Positions 24,261 to 32,089 of a stretch of DNA of 32,718 nucleotides are shown here, one piece after another. Source of the stretch: Firmicutes bacterium HGW-Firmicutes-4 (GTDB taxonomy: Bacteria; Bacillota; Clostridia; Eubacteriales; Eubacteriaceae); assembly GCA_002841405.1 (NCBI GenBank), contig PGZR01000044.1, positions 1 through 32,718 of the forward strand. The letters are read 5' to 3'. Numbering within the stretch: position 1 is the first letter of the stretch; each line of letters starts with the position of its first letter. Under the pieces are notes generated by a model, which searched no databases, was not told the origin of the DNA, and saw nothing but the letters and a program-made list of their open reading frames with translations. The translations under genes and the position numbers were made by a program.

Positions 24261-24902
24261 ATGTTTAATTTTACACCGGACTATTTTTATAATTTAATAC
24301 TGAGCCTTCCGGGAATATTGATAGCCATCAGTTTCCATGAAATGGCACATGGTTATGCCGCTGATTCAATGGGCGATCCAACCCCTAAAAATGCCGGACG
24401 GTTGACCTTAAACCCCCTTAAACACATCGATCCATTGGGCTTTATATCGATGTTGTTATTTCGATTCGGCTGGGCCAAACCGGTGCCAGTGAATCCTGGA
24501 AATTTTAAAGATCGCAAAAAGGGGATGATTGTGGTATCTTTAGCTGGGGTGCTTACCAATCTGTTGCTGGCATTTTTTGGAATGGCCGCGTATCTGGCCG
24601 TGGTGCCGCTAAACAATGAAGTGTTGATGCTGGTATTGCAGTATATTTATATTTATAACATCATGTTTGCGGTATTTAATATTATACCCATTCCGCCACT
24701 GGACGGGTCCCAGATACTGGTCTTGTTTTTACCGCCCAAAGCACTGATGACTTATTATAAATATCAGCGTTATGGCATGATCGCGATTTTTGTTCTGGCT
24801 TTTACCGGTTTATTGGGAATGATAATTAATCCCGTCATTAATGGGATATCGAGTCTGTTTTTTGCAATTCTTTTGCCGATTTTTAATCTGATCTGGTCCT
24901 GA
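24261..24902 (+). CDS. Site-2 protease family (M50) membrane metalloprotease
   Basis: This 213-residue protein has the M50 zinc site HEMAH (His26, Glu27, His30) in its first helix. The second motif, NIIPIPPLDGSQIL, lies near residues 139-152, where the Asp completes the zinc ligands. Four to five membrane helices are predicted. It belongs to the short YwhC/Rv1823-like subgroup often found beside scpA-scpB in Firmicutes. It probably cleaves proteins within the membrane; its substrate is unknown. GAGGTGAAGAG precedes ATG 24261, and scpA follows after two bases. Confidence 0.88.
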   Translation: MFNFTPDYFYNLILSLPGILIAISFHEMAHGYAADSMGDPTPKNAGRLTLNPLKHIDPLGFISMLLFRFGWAKPVPVNPGNFKDRKKGMIVVSLAGVLTNLLLAFFGMAAYLAVVPLNNEVLMLVLQYIYIYNIMFAVFNIIPIPPLDGSQILVLFLPPKALMTYYKYQRYGMIAIFVLAFTGLLGMIINPVINGISSLFFAILLPIFNLIWS

Positions 24903-24904
24903 TT

Positions 24905-25642
24905 ATGACATATGCAGTTAGCCTGGATACTTTTGAAGGTCCCCTGGATCTGTTAATCAATCTGATCCAGAAAAACAAGATCGATATTTACGATATTCCC
25001 ATTGCAACTATCACCAATCAATATTTAATGCAGATCCGAACCTGGCAGGATATGGATATGGATGTCGCCAGTGATTTTATTGTCATGGCCGCAAGACTGC
25101 TAGAAATAAAGGCAAAGGCGTTACTGCCGAAAAACGAAACTGATCACGAAGACAACGAAGACCTGCAGGCCAAACTGGTTCGACAATTGGTGGAATATAA
25201 GATCTTTAAAGAGATCAGCCGTTATTTTCAAACTCGGGAACAGGTCGAACTTGGCGCCATTTATCGAGACCCTGAGTATATTCCTCAAAATACTGAGGCG
25301 GTTCCGCTGGTCATTGATCCTTATTCCCTTGAACAATGCTTTAAACAGCTGTTGTTTCAGAAAGAAGAGGAGTTGGAGGCCATTGCTCCACCCCAGAGGA
25401 TTGTCCGGGAATTATTCAGTATTGAAGAAAAGATCGCTGAAATAACCGATATTCTGATTCAGGCGGGAGACGCGGGAGTCAGTTTTTCAGAGCTGCTCCA
25501 CGCGGACATTTCCAGGGAAGAGGTGGTAGTAACCTTACTGTCCCTGCTTGAGATGGTTAAGACCAGCGGTTTGCGGCTGCTTCAAAATCGGGTATTTATC
25601 GATTTTCAGATTCACAGGGAGGTGGAAAACAATGAACAGTGA
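24905..25642 (+). CDS. scpA: Segregation and condensation protein A
   Basis: This 245-residue ScpA is the kleisin subunit of the bacterial SMC-ScpAB condensin. The N-terminal string EGPLDLLINLIQKNKIDIYDIPIA is diagnostic, followed by MAARLLEIKAKALLP, an acidic linker and a winged-helix C-terminus (about residues 165-235). It bridges SMC heads and compacts and separates chromosomes. Its 3' end overlaps the scpB start by 11 bases, indicating coupled translation. It is of normal length. Confidence 0.96.
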   Translation: MTYAVSLDTFEGPLDLLINLIQKNKIDIYDIPIATITNQYLMQIRTWQDMDMDVASDFIVMAARLLEIKAKALLPKNETDHEDNEDLQAKLVRQLVEYKIFKEISRYFQTREQVELGAIYRDPEYIPQNTEAVPLVIDPYSLEQCFKQLLFQKEEELEAIAPPQRIVRELFSIEEKIAEITDILIQAGDAGVSFSELLHADISREEVVVTLLSLLEMVKTSGLRLLQNRVFIDFQIHREVENNEQ

Positions 25643-26282
25643 TGAACTGGCAGGGATCATCGAAGGCATCCTTTTTGGCGCAGGAGATGGGGTTTCGATG
25701 ACAGATCTGTGCCGATGTCTGGATAAACCGGCAGCGGAAGTGCAGTTTGCCATGGAAATACTAAAACAGGATTATCAATCTAAAGCAAGGGGTATACGTC
25801 TGGTTCAAATCAAGGATACCTATCAGCTTTCGACAAAACCCGAATATTATGGGTATATCAAAGAAATTACCAGACATCAGGAAAAAACCGGTTTATCCCG
25901 GGCGGCCCTGGAAACTCTGGCGATTATTGCCTACCGTCAGCCGGTTACCCGGCTGACGGTTGATGAACTGCGAGGCGTCAGCTCCAGCAGCGCCATCCAG
26001 CGTTTGCTGGATCGGGGACTGATCTGCGATGGCGGAAGACTGGAAGCACCGGGTCGACCGATTCTCTATAAAACAACCAATGCCTTTCTAAAAACAATGG
26101 GTTTTACCAGTCTTAAAGAGATGCCGGAATTTGAGGTGTTTTCCCAGGGCAAACAGGAAAGTTTTAACCTGGAGTTACTCAATAGTGAATCCGATAAAAA
26201 AGATGGTTCCAGTGAAGAGTTACTGGCGGTCATGTTGGAAAAAACCATGGGCGATGCCCGGATTTTGGAGGCGGCCCAGTGA
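25632..26282 (+). CDS. scpB: Segregation and condensation protein B
   Basis: From ATG 25632 this ScpB has 216 residues, the usual size, with two winged-helix domains. Typical strings are IIEGILFGAGDGVSM, GIRLVQIKDTYQLSTKPEY and ETLAIIAYRQPVTR (about residues 95-108), then RGVSSSSAIQRLLDRGLI and the C-terminal GRPILYKTT and FLKTMGF. It dimerises and binds ScpA in condensin. The start is set by AGGGAGG just upstream inside scpA; the frame is open further back but that part does not resemble ScpB. The stop overlaps the rluB start as GTGA. Confidence 0.95.
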   Translation: MNSDELAGIIEGILFGAGDGVSMTDLCRCLDKPAAEVQFAMEILKQDYQSKARGIRLVQIKDTYQLSTKPEYYGYIKEITRHQEKTGLSRAALETLAIIAYRQPVTRLTVDELRGVSSSSAIQRLLDRGLICDGGRLEAPGRPILYKTTNAFLKTMGFTSLKEMPEFEVFSQGKQESFNLELLNSESDKKDGSSEELLAVMLEKTMGDARILEAAQ

Positions 26283-26986
26283 GAATTCAGAAATTCATGG
26301 CCCAATGCGGGGTCGCTTCCCGAAGAAAATCCGAGGAATTGATTCAAAAAGGATTGGTGCAGATCAATGGCATCACCATCCGGGAACCAGGTTTTCCGAT
26401 TGATCCCCAAAAAGATGAAATTACCGTCGCAGGAAAAAGATTGAATGAAGCGACAAAAATCTATATCATGGTTAATAAACCCAAAGGGGTTTTATCAACT
26501 TCCGAAGATACCCATGGACGTCAGCGAGTGCTGGATCTGGTCCCGATCAAAGAACGGCTTTACACCGTCGGACGATTGGATATGGATACCGAAGGGCTAC
26601 TGTTACTGACAAATGACGGCGATCTGACCTTCTATCTGACACACCCCAGCCATGAGTTTGGCAAAACCTATGTAGGTCTGGTCAAAGGCTGTCCGGATAA
26701 AAGCAGTCTGGAGTCGTTTAGCCATGGCATGGCGATCGAGGATTACCGGACCGCCCCGGCAAGTATTAAGATTTTAAAAGTGAATCAGGATACCAGTCTA
26801 CTGGAAATGCGGATTCACGAAGGGAAAAAAAGACAGATCCGTAAAATGTGTGCCGCTATGGGCCACCCGATTATTGATTTAAAGCGGGTAGCTGTCGGTG
26901 ATCTGACCTTGGGGAGTTTAAAACCCGGAGAATGGCGGTATTTAAATAATGACGAAATTACTTATTTAAAAGGAGAAAACAGATGA
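26279..26986 (+). CDS. rluB: 23S rRNA pseudouridine synthase RluB type
   Basis: This 235-residue protein starts at GTG 26279 behind GGAGG. It has an S4 RNA-binding domain (MRIQKFMAQCGVASRRKSEE, about residues 1-60) and then the RsuA/RluB catalytic domain. The latter contains NKPKGVLST, the active-site string GRLDMDTEGLLLLTNDG with its catalytic Asp near residue 102, and GKKRQIRKMC. It makes pseudouridine in 23S rRNA, in the helix 90-92 region in RluB relatives. It follows scpB with a 4-base overlap, a common Firmicute arrangement. RluF or RsuA specificity cannot be excluded. Confidence 0.92.
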   Translation: MRIQKFMAQCGVASRRKSEELIQKGLVQINGITIREPGFPIDPQKDEITVAGKRLNEATKIYIMVNKPKGVLSTSEDTHGRQRVLDLVPIKERLYTVGRLDMDTEGLLLLTNDGDLTFYLTHPSHEFGKTYVGLVKGCPDKSSLESFSHGMAIEDYRTAPASIKILKVNQDTSLLEMRIHEGKKRQIRKMCAAMGHPIIDLKRVAVGDLTLGSLKPGEWRYLNNDEITYLKGENR

Positions 26987-27381
26987 TAAAAATAGGATTT
27001 CCACGAGCATTTAGTCAAATTCAGGCATTGTTTCCAGAAAAAGAAAAAGAACGGGATTTATATATTGTGGCCGAGGATACGGCCAAATCTGAAATTCTGG
27101 GCGCCGTTCGTTTTTTCTATGGGGCCGAACAGGTTGAAATTTACGAGATGATCATGACCTTTCAGGGCGATCAGGCGATGGCTGTTTTTGACGGAATCAT
27201 CCGAACCTTGCTTTATAAGATGGCAGAAGAAGGGTGTACCGCCCTGTCGGTCAAGGGGGCCACGGGTGAATTTGCGACATATTTTAAAGACCATGGTTTT
27301 ACCGAAGCAGAGGAAGGGCTGATCCATCGGGCTTTCGTTGGAGAATTCTTCAAGCCCTGTGCAGGCTGCAGTGAAAAATAG
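26983..27381 (+). CDS. Small protein with possible GNAT-like fold
   Basis: I cannot assign a named family. The 132-residue sequence alternates strands and helices in a way that suggests a degenerate acetyltransferase (GNAT) fold. The strand LYIVAEDTAKSEILGAVRFFY is followed by VEIYEMIMTF, then a helix and the typical late region KGATGEFATYFKDHGF. The acetyl-CoA Q/RxxGxG/A loop is not clear. It ends in a CAGC pair. It overlaps rluB by four bases (ATGA) and the methyltransferase by 11 bases or more. This tight packing suggests a role linked to RNA modification, but that is only inference. Confidence 0.6.
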   Translation: MIKIGFPRAFSQIQALFPEKEKERDLYIVAEDTAKSEILGAVRFFYGAEQVEIYEMIMTFQGDQAMAVFDGIIRTLLYKMAEEGCTALSVKGATGEFATYFKDHGFTEAEEGLIHRAFVGEFFKPCAGCSEK

Positions 27382-27952
27382 ACCGCTGCGAGTTACTGAT
27401 CTGGCGTGGGATTTTTTGCGACCGGTTATTGATCCCGGTGATATTGTGGTGGATGCCACTGCCGGAACGGGTCAGGATACCCTCTTTCTCTGCCAATGTG
27501 TGGGAGAAACCGGCCGGGTTTTTGCCTTTGACATTCAGGCGGCCGCTTTGCAGCAAACAAGAGAAAATCTGGAAAAAAGCGGGTCTGCCGACCAGGTCAC
27601 CCTGATTAATCAAAGCCACGAATTTATGGTACCGGTTTTGCAGGCGGCCGCTGTTGAGGAACAAGCTGTTAAAGCAATTATGTTTAACTTGGGTTATTTT
27701 CCGGGCGGTGATCAAACCATCACCACCCAGCTTGAAACAACCATGATTGCACTGGAGGGGGCATTATCCTTATTGACAACCGGCGGATTAATAACACTGT
27801 GCCTCTATCCCGGGCATCCCCGGGGAGGTGCCGAAGCACAGGCCGTGATTAGATGGTGTGAGGCCCTGGAATCGCCTTTTGTAGCCCATCATTTTCGCAC
27901 CTTGAATCGAAAAGCTCCGCCCACACTGGTCATGATCCAGAGAACGAGGTAG
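27371..27952 (+). CDS. mnmM: YtqB/MnmM-type tRNA methyltransferase
   Basis: From GTG 27371 this class I methyltransferase has 193 residues. The SAM-binding motif is VVDATAGTGQDTLFL (about residues 22-36), followed by VFAFDIQAAAL. The family-specific string AIMFNLGYFPGGDQTITTQ lies near residues 99-117, and CLYPGHPRGGAEA comes later. This matches YtqB proteins, recently shown to be MnmM, which methylates nm5s2U to mnm5s2U in the tRNA wobble position. An upstream in-frame TTG at 27338 would extend it into the preceding gene. Binding sites for both starts are weak, so translation may depend on the overlapping gene. Confidence 0.85.
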   Translation: MKNRPLRVTDLAWDFLRPVIDPGDIVVDATAGTGQDTLFLCQCVGETGRVFAFDIQAAALQQTRENLEKSGSADQVTLINQSHEFMVPVLQAAAVEEQAVKAIMFNLGYFPGGDQTITTQLETTMIALEGALSLLTTGGLITLCLYPGHPRGGAEAQAVIRWCEALESPFVAHHFRTLNRKAPPTLVMIQRTR

Positions 27953-27954
27953 AT

Positions 27955-28878
27955 ATGAAAGACGTTTCAAGTGTAAAAGAATGCCGAGATATTTTTTCGG
28001 CAATTAAGAAGCGTTATCCTAAACTCAGTAAATCCCATAAACTGATTGCTGACTATATGCTGAGTCATTATGAGCGCGTTTCTGAAATGTCTGCGGTGAC
28101 GGTGGCCAAAAGTGTTGGTGTCAGTGAAGCAACCGTGGTTCGTTTTTCGGTTACTCTGGGTTATGAAGGCTACCCGGAATTCCGGCGGGCAATAAAAAAT
28201 GAGATCAACAGTAAACTGACAACCATTGAACGCATCGATATGACTTTGAGAAACGAGCAAAAAGAAAAGGCGCTTCAGGATACGGTGCATAATGTTTTGA
28301 AATCAGATCTGTCAAATATTAACGCCACCTTTGAGGAATTTGACTATGAAATTTTCAAGTCCTGTATTGACTTGATCTTAGCTGCCCGGAAGGTCATTAT
28401 CATCGGCTTTCGAACCACTACCCTGTTAACTGAGCATCTGGGTTATTATCTCAATCTGATTCTGGACAATGTCCGAGTCGTCAATTATGGGGTTTCCGAT
28501 ATCTATGAGCATTTAATCCGGGTTAATGAAGAAGATGTGGTCATCGCCATCAGTTTTCCCCGTTATGCCCAAAAAACCTATGAAGCGGTTGAATTTTTGA
28601 AGAATAAAGGGGTAAAAATCATTACGATTTCGGACAATGAGAATGCCCCCATTAATGTCTTTACCCAACATCGGCTGATTGCCAAAAGCAATGTTTACTC
28701 GTTTGTGGATTCGCTGGTGGCACCGCTTTCGTTGATCAACGCGCTAGTGATTTCGGTGGGGCTTAGAAATATCGGCAAAACAAAAGAAACCTTTAATGAA
28801 CTTGAAGAAATATGGCGAGAACATTATATCTATACCGGCGATGAATTGGAAAATAGTTCACGAAAGGACAAAGAATAA
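27955..28878 (+). CDS. MurR/RpiR family transcriptional regulator
   Basis: This 307-residue protein has an N-terminal RpiR helix-turn-helix domain (about residues 15-90) with ADYMLSHYERVSEMSAVTVA and SVGVSEATVVRFSVTLGYEGYPEF. A SIS sugar-phosphate-binding domain (about 125-260) follows, including KVIIIGFRTTTLLTEHLGYYL and DVVIAISFPRYAQKTYEAV. Such regulators respond to phosphosugars, often MurNAc 6-phosphate or ribose/glucosamine phosphates. No sugar uptake or catabolic gene is adjacent; it starts two bases after the methyltransferase and is followed by a flavoprotein. Its targets are unknown. Confidence 0.92.
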   Translation: MKDVSSVKECRDIFSAIKKRYPKLSKSHKLIADYMLSHYERVSEMSAVTVAKSVGVSEATVVRFSVTLGYEGYPEFRRAIKNEINSKLTTIERIDMTLRNEQKEKALQDTVHNVLKSDLSNINATFEEFDYEIFKSCIDLILAARKVIIIGFRTTTLLTEHLGYYLNLILDNVRVVNYGVSDIYEHLIRVNEEDVVIAISFPRYAQKTYEAVEFLKNKGVKIITISDNENAPINVFTQHRLIAKSNVYSFVDSLVAPLSLINALVISVGLRNIGKTKETFNELEEIWREHYIYTGDELENSSRKDKE

Positions 28879-28881
28879 TCA

Positions 28882-30117
28882 ATGAGTAGAATAGCAGTAA
28901 TTGGAGGCGGCCCTGGCGGCATGATGGCGGCGGTTGTGGCGGTCGAAAAGGGACATCAGGTTGATTTATTCGACAGCAACGAAAAGCTGGGAAAAAAACT
29001 GTACATCACCGGAAAGGGACGCTGCAATCTGACCAATGCTGTTGACATCAGCGACTATTTTGACAGCATTGTCCATAATCACAGCTTTATGTACAGTGCC
29101 TTATATTCGTACACAAATGCAGATTTTATGGCCTTTCTGGAAAATAATGGGGTACCCTTAAAAACAGAACGGGGGGACCGGGTTTTTCCGGTTTCGGATA
29201 AATCCAGTGATGTGATCAGTGCTTTTAAAACGGCGTTGAAACACAATCGCTGCCAGGTGTATTTAAACACGAAAATAACCGATCTGTTAATTAAAAATAA
29301 CAGCATCAACGGAATTGTCCTGGAAAAAGGCGAAACCAGGAATTACGATGCAGTGATCCTGGCATGTGGCGGAAAGAGTTATCCGTCCACCGGTTCAGAC
29401 GGTAATATTTTTAAGATCTTAGAAAAATGGGGTCATCAGATCACCCCTCTGGCGCCAGGTCTGGTACCTATTAATACTAAAGAAGATTGGCCCCGAGATC
29501 TTCAGGGACTGGCCCTGAAAAATGTGGTCTTAACCCTGTATAAAAAAATGCCAAAGGGACAAAAGAAGGTTAAATCAATGTTGGGGGAGATGCTGTTTAC
29601 CCATTTTGGCGTGTCCGGACCACTGGTTTTATCATTGAGCTCCGAAATGATCGGGAATACCAAAGATTTCAGTCTGGAATTGGATTTAAAACCAGCTTTA
29701 AGTATCGAACAAATGGATGCCCGGATTCAACGGGACTTCCTTAAATATCAGAACAAAGATTTTGGAAATGCGCTGGGGGATTTATTACCAGCCAAAATGA
29801 TTCCGGTGATGGTGGCGCTGTCAGGGATTGACCCGGCCGTCAAGGTTAACCAGATCACCAAAGAGCAGCGACAAAAACTGGTGGAGTGTTTCAAACAGTT
29901 AAAGATCGGCATTGCCGGATTGCGGGATTTTACCGAAGCCATCATCACAGTTGGTGGTGTGAACGTAAAAGAAGTTGACCCGGGAACGATGGAATCAAAA
30001 CTGATTAAAAATCTCTATGTCGCTGGGGAGATGCTGGATGTGGACGCCCTGACTGGTGGCTATAATATCCAAATTGCAGTTTCCACTGGTTGGTTGGCCG
30101 GGAACTCGATTGAATAA
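28882..30117 (+). CDS. BaiN/HI0933-type NAD(P)/FAD-dependent oxidoreductase
   Basis: This 411-residue flavoprotein has the N-terminal dinucleotide fold AVIGGGPGGMMAAVVA and the family string KLGKKLYITGKGRCNLTNA (about residues 34-52). FPVSDKSSDV and CGGKSYPSTGSDG follow. The C-terminal FAD motif near residues 373-395 includes KNLYVAGEMLDVDALTGGYN. The family includes BaiN, linked to bile acid dehydroxylation, but most members are uncharacterised housekeeping proteins, and in Clostridia this gene often precedes cmk. I would not infer bile acid activity. It is complete, with a start three bases after the RpiR stop. Confidence 0.9.
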   Translation: MSRIAVIGGGPGGMMAAVVAVEKGHQVDLFDSNEKLGKKLYITGKGRCNLTNAVDISDYFDSIVHNHSFMYSALYSYTNADFMAFLENNGVPLKTERGDRVFPVSDKSSDVISAFKTALKHNRCQVYLNTKITDLLIKNNSINGIVLEKGETRNYDAVILACGGKSYPSTGSDGNIFKILEKWGHQITPLAPGLVPINTKEDWPRDLQGLALKNVVLTLYKKMPKGQKKVKSMLGEMLFTHFGVSGPLVLSLSSEMIGNTKDFSLELDLKPALSIEQMDARIQRDFLKYQNKDFGNALGDLLPAKMIPVMVALSGIDPAVKVNQITKEQRQKLVECFKQLKIGIAGLRDFTEAIITVGGVNVKEVDPGTMESKLIKNLYVAGEMLDVDALTGGYNIQIAVSTGWLAGNSIE

Positions 30118-30150
30118 TTTTATGTAAGAAGTTGGATGGGGGAGAGTAAG

Positions 30151-30804
30151 ATGCAAATTGCCATTGATGGTCCTGCCGGTGCAGGAAAAAGTACCTTAGC
30201 AAAAAAAATAGCAGCAGCCTATAAGATGACCTATCTGGATACCGGTGCCATGTATCGCTGTATTGCTCATTGCGTTTTAAATCAGATCGGTGATCGTTTT
30301 GATAATGAGGCAGAGATTGTCAAAATTGCCCGGCGCACAGTGATCCGGTTTGAAGGCGATCAGGTGTTTTGTAATGATCAAGACGTTACCAGCGAAATAA
30401 GAACCCCTCTGGTTTCCCGGCATACCTCTGAAGTGGCCAGGATTAAAGAAGTCCGGGATCTGATGGTTGCTCAACAGCGGGAATATGCAAAAGATCATGC
30501 TGTAGTCATGGATGGCAGAGATATCAGTTCGGTGGTCTTGCCGGATGCAGAGCTTAAGTTTTTTCTGGATGCCGACGTTCTGGAACGGGCGCAGCGAAGA
30601 AAAAAAGAAATGGATGAAAAAGGGAACGCTAAAGTCCTGGAAGAAATAAAAACCGATATCGAAAATCGCGATAGCAATGACCGAAACCGATCAGAAGGAC
30701 CATTGGTAAAGGTTGCCGATGCCATTGTTATTGACACAACCGGAAAGAGTATTGAAGAAGTTTACAAAGAAATGAAAATTCATATTGACGAGGCCCGCCG
30801 ATGA
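30151..30804 (+). CDS. cmk: Cytidylate kinase
   Basis: This 217-residue protein is a full (d)CMP kinase. It has the P-loop DGPAGAGKSTLAK (about residues 6-18) and YLDTGAMYR, with DGRDISSVVLPDAE in the middle. ENRDSNDRNRSEGPL forms the lid/CMP region. It phosphorylates CMP and dCMP using ATP in the cytoplasm. I use ATG 30151, preceded by GGGGGAGAG; an in-frame ATG at 30136 overlaps that site's upstream region. Its end overlaps plsC by four bases (ATGA), the classic Clostridial order cmk-plsC-ispH-rpsA. Confidence 0.96.
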   Translation: MQIAIDGPAGAGKSTLAKKIAAAYKMTYLDTGAMYRCIAHCVLNQIGDRFDNEAEIVKIARRTVIRFEGDQVFCNDQDVTSEIRTPLVSRHTSEVARIKEVRDLMVAQQREYAKDHAVVMDGRDISSVVLPDAELKFFLDADVLERAQRRKKEMDEKGNAKVLEEIKTDIENRDSNDRNRSEGPLVKVADAIVIDTTGKSIEEVYKEMKIHIDEARR

Positions 30805-31382
30805 TTTATAAAATCGGCCGATTCTTAACCTATCTGCTCAGTTTGATTCTCTTTCGGATCACAATTACCGGCCGGGAAAATATTCCGGAGCACGGTGGTG
30901 CGCTAATCTGTCCCAACCACATCAGTAATATCGATCCAGTGGTGATTTCATTTACTACCTCCCGGGAAATTCATTACATGGCCAAGGCGGAGCTCTTTAA
31001 AAACCCGCTTTTGAGCTGGTTTTTCAAAAAGGTCAACGCCTTTCCGGTGAATCGGGAAAAGGTTGGAGTGGAAACCATCAAGACATCCTTAAAGATTCTC
31101 AAGGAAGATAAAATTCTGGGGATTTTTCCGGAGGGTCACCGGGTCAATCCGGAAGACCGGACTCCGCCAGCCAGCGGTTTTGTGGTTTTTGCGATCAAGA
31201 CAAAATCACCGATTATTCCGGTGCGAATCAGAGGAAAATACAGCTTTAGAGGTAAAATAGAAATTATTATTGGTAAACCTGTTTATCTGGAAGAATATTA
31301 TGGGAAAAAACTGTCTGATGAAGAAACCCGGCAATTAAGCGAAAAAATTATGGATACGGTCTATGGATTGGAATTGACTTGA
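30801..31382 (+). CDS. plsC: 1-acyl-sn-glycerol-3-phosphate acyltransferase
   Basis: This 193-residue protein has the PlsC motifs. The catalytic NHISNID (HX4D) lies near residues 38-44. KAELFKNPLLSWFFKKVNAFPVNR follows, then FPEGHR in place of the usual FPEGTR, and a late IIPVRIRGKY strand. An N-terminal hydrophobic helix anchors it to the membrane. It acylates lysophosphatidic acid to phosphatidic acid. The Thr-to-His change in FPEGTR is a modest oddity also compatible with family variation. It overlaps cmk by four bases and ends seven bases before ispH. Confidence 0.93.
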   Translation: MIYKIGRFLTYLLSLILFRITITGRENIPEHGGALICPNHISNIDPVVISFTTSREIHYMAKAELFKNPLLSWFFKKVNAFPVNREKVGVETIKTSLKILKEDKILGIFPEGHRVNPEDRTPPASGFVVFAIKTKSPIIPVRIRGKYSFRGKIEIIIGKPVYLEEYYGKKLSDEETRQLSEKIMDTVYGLELT

Positions 31383-31389
31383 GGTTAAC

Positions 31390-32073
31390 ATGGAGATAAT
31401 CATCGCAGAAAAGGCTGGCTATTGTTTTGGTATCGAAAATGCCATGAAAATGGTTCGGGATACCATCGAATCTGGTCAGGAAAAAATATATACGCTAGGT
31501 CCCATCAGTCACAATACCCAGGAGACCAGGCGTCTGGCCGATCAGGGGGTGGTGATAATTGAGGATGGCGATGTCGAAAATTTAGAAACCGGCTGTATTA
31601 TCCTTCGTTCCCACGGGGTCGGTAAGGAAATTATTGACACCATTAATCAAAAGGGCCTCCCGATTATTAATGCCACCTGCCCCTTTGTTCGGGCGGTTCA
31701 AAAAAAAGTGGAAAGCTATGATGCCGCAGGTTATCAGATTGTCATTGTCGGAAATAAGGATCATCCTGAGGTTGTTGGAGCAAATGGCTGGTGTCGGGAT
31801 AAAGCTTTAATAATTAATGATATAAATCAGTTGGAAAATATTGAAAGTTATGATAGAATATGTATCGTGGCTCAGACCACCATCATCGAATCCAGATTCA
31901 ATGAAATTTGTGGTGCGATCAAGTCAAGAGTCAATGAAGTAGTTATATTTAATACTATTTGCAGTGCCACCGCTGAAAGACAAGCAGCGGCAGCGAAAAC
32001 TGCAAAAGAAGTAGAATATATGATCGAAAATTGGTATTACCGCAGGGGCATCAACACCGGATTGGATCGTTAA
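31390..32073 (+). pseudogene. ispH: 4-hydroxy-3-methylbut-2-enyl diphosphate reductase, broken by internal deletion and frame change
   Basis: IspH is the iron-sulfur enzyme that makes IPP and DMAPP in the last step of the MEP pathway. All three cluster cysteines remain: Cys12 (GYCFGI), Cys97 (NATCPFV) and Cys191 (NTICSAT). Normal sequence ends at Ile212 (EVEYMI), followed by 15 unrelated residues and a stop at 32073, whereas the family runs to about 280. The true C-terminus, KIGITAGASTPDW, is found at 32027 in another frame. About 45 residues, including the conserved Ser-Ser-Asn substrate site, are missing between. As written the enzyme should be inactive. In related Clostridia ispH is fused to rpsA, which matches the frame of the displaced C-terminus. 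Confidence 0.9.
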
Positions 32074-32089
32074 GGAGGTATTGGAAGGT
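32024..32089 (+). pseudogene. ispH: Displaced C-terminal fragment of IspH in the rpsA frame
   Basis: After a TGA at 32021-32023, this frame reads KIGITAGASTPDW then IVKEVLEG, the normal end of IspH including the active-site GAS-T-P motif. It continues without a stop into ribosomal protein S1. This indicates that the undamaged gene encoded an IspH-S1 fusion or read-through polypeptide and that the break lies at about 32025. Confidence 0.85.

Noticed and set aside
25548-25631. Upstream extension of scpB
   Set aside because: It lies wholly inside scpA and does not resemble ScpB; the binding site points to ATG 25632.
28882-30117. Bile acid enzyme function for the BaiN-like flavoprotein
   Set aside because: Most family members are general housekeeping proteins, and no other bile acid genes are present.
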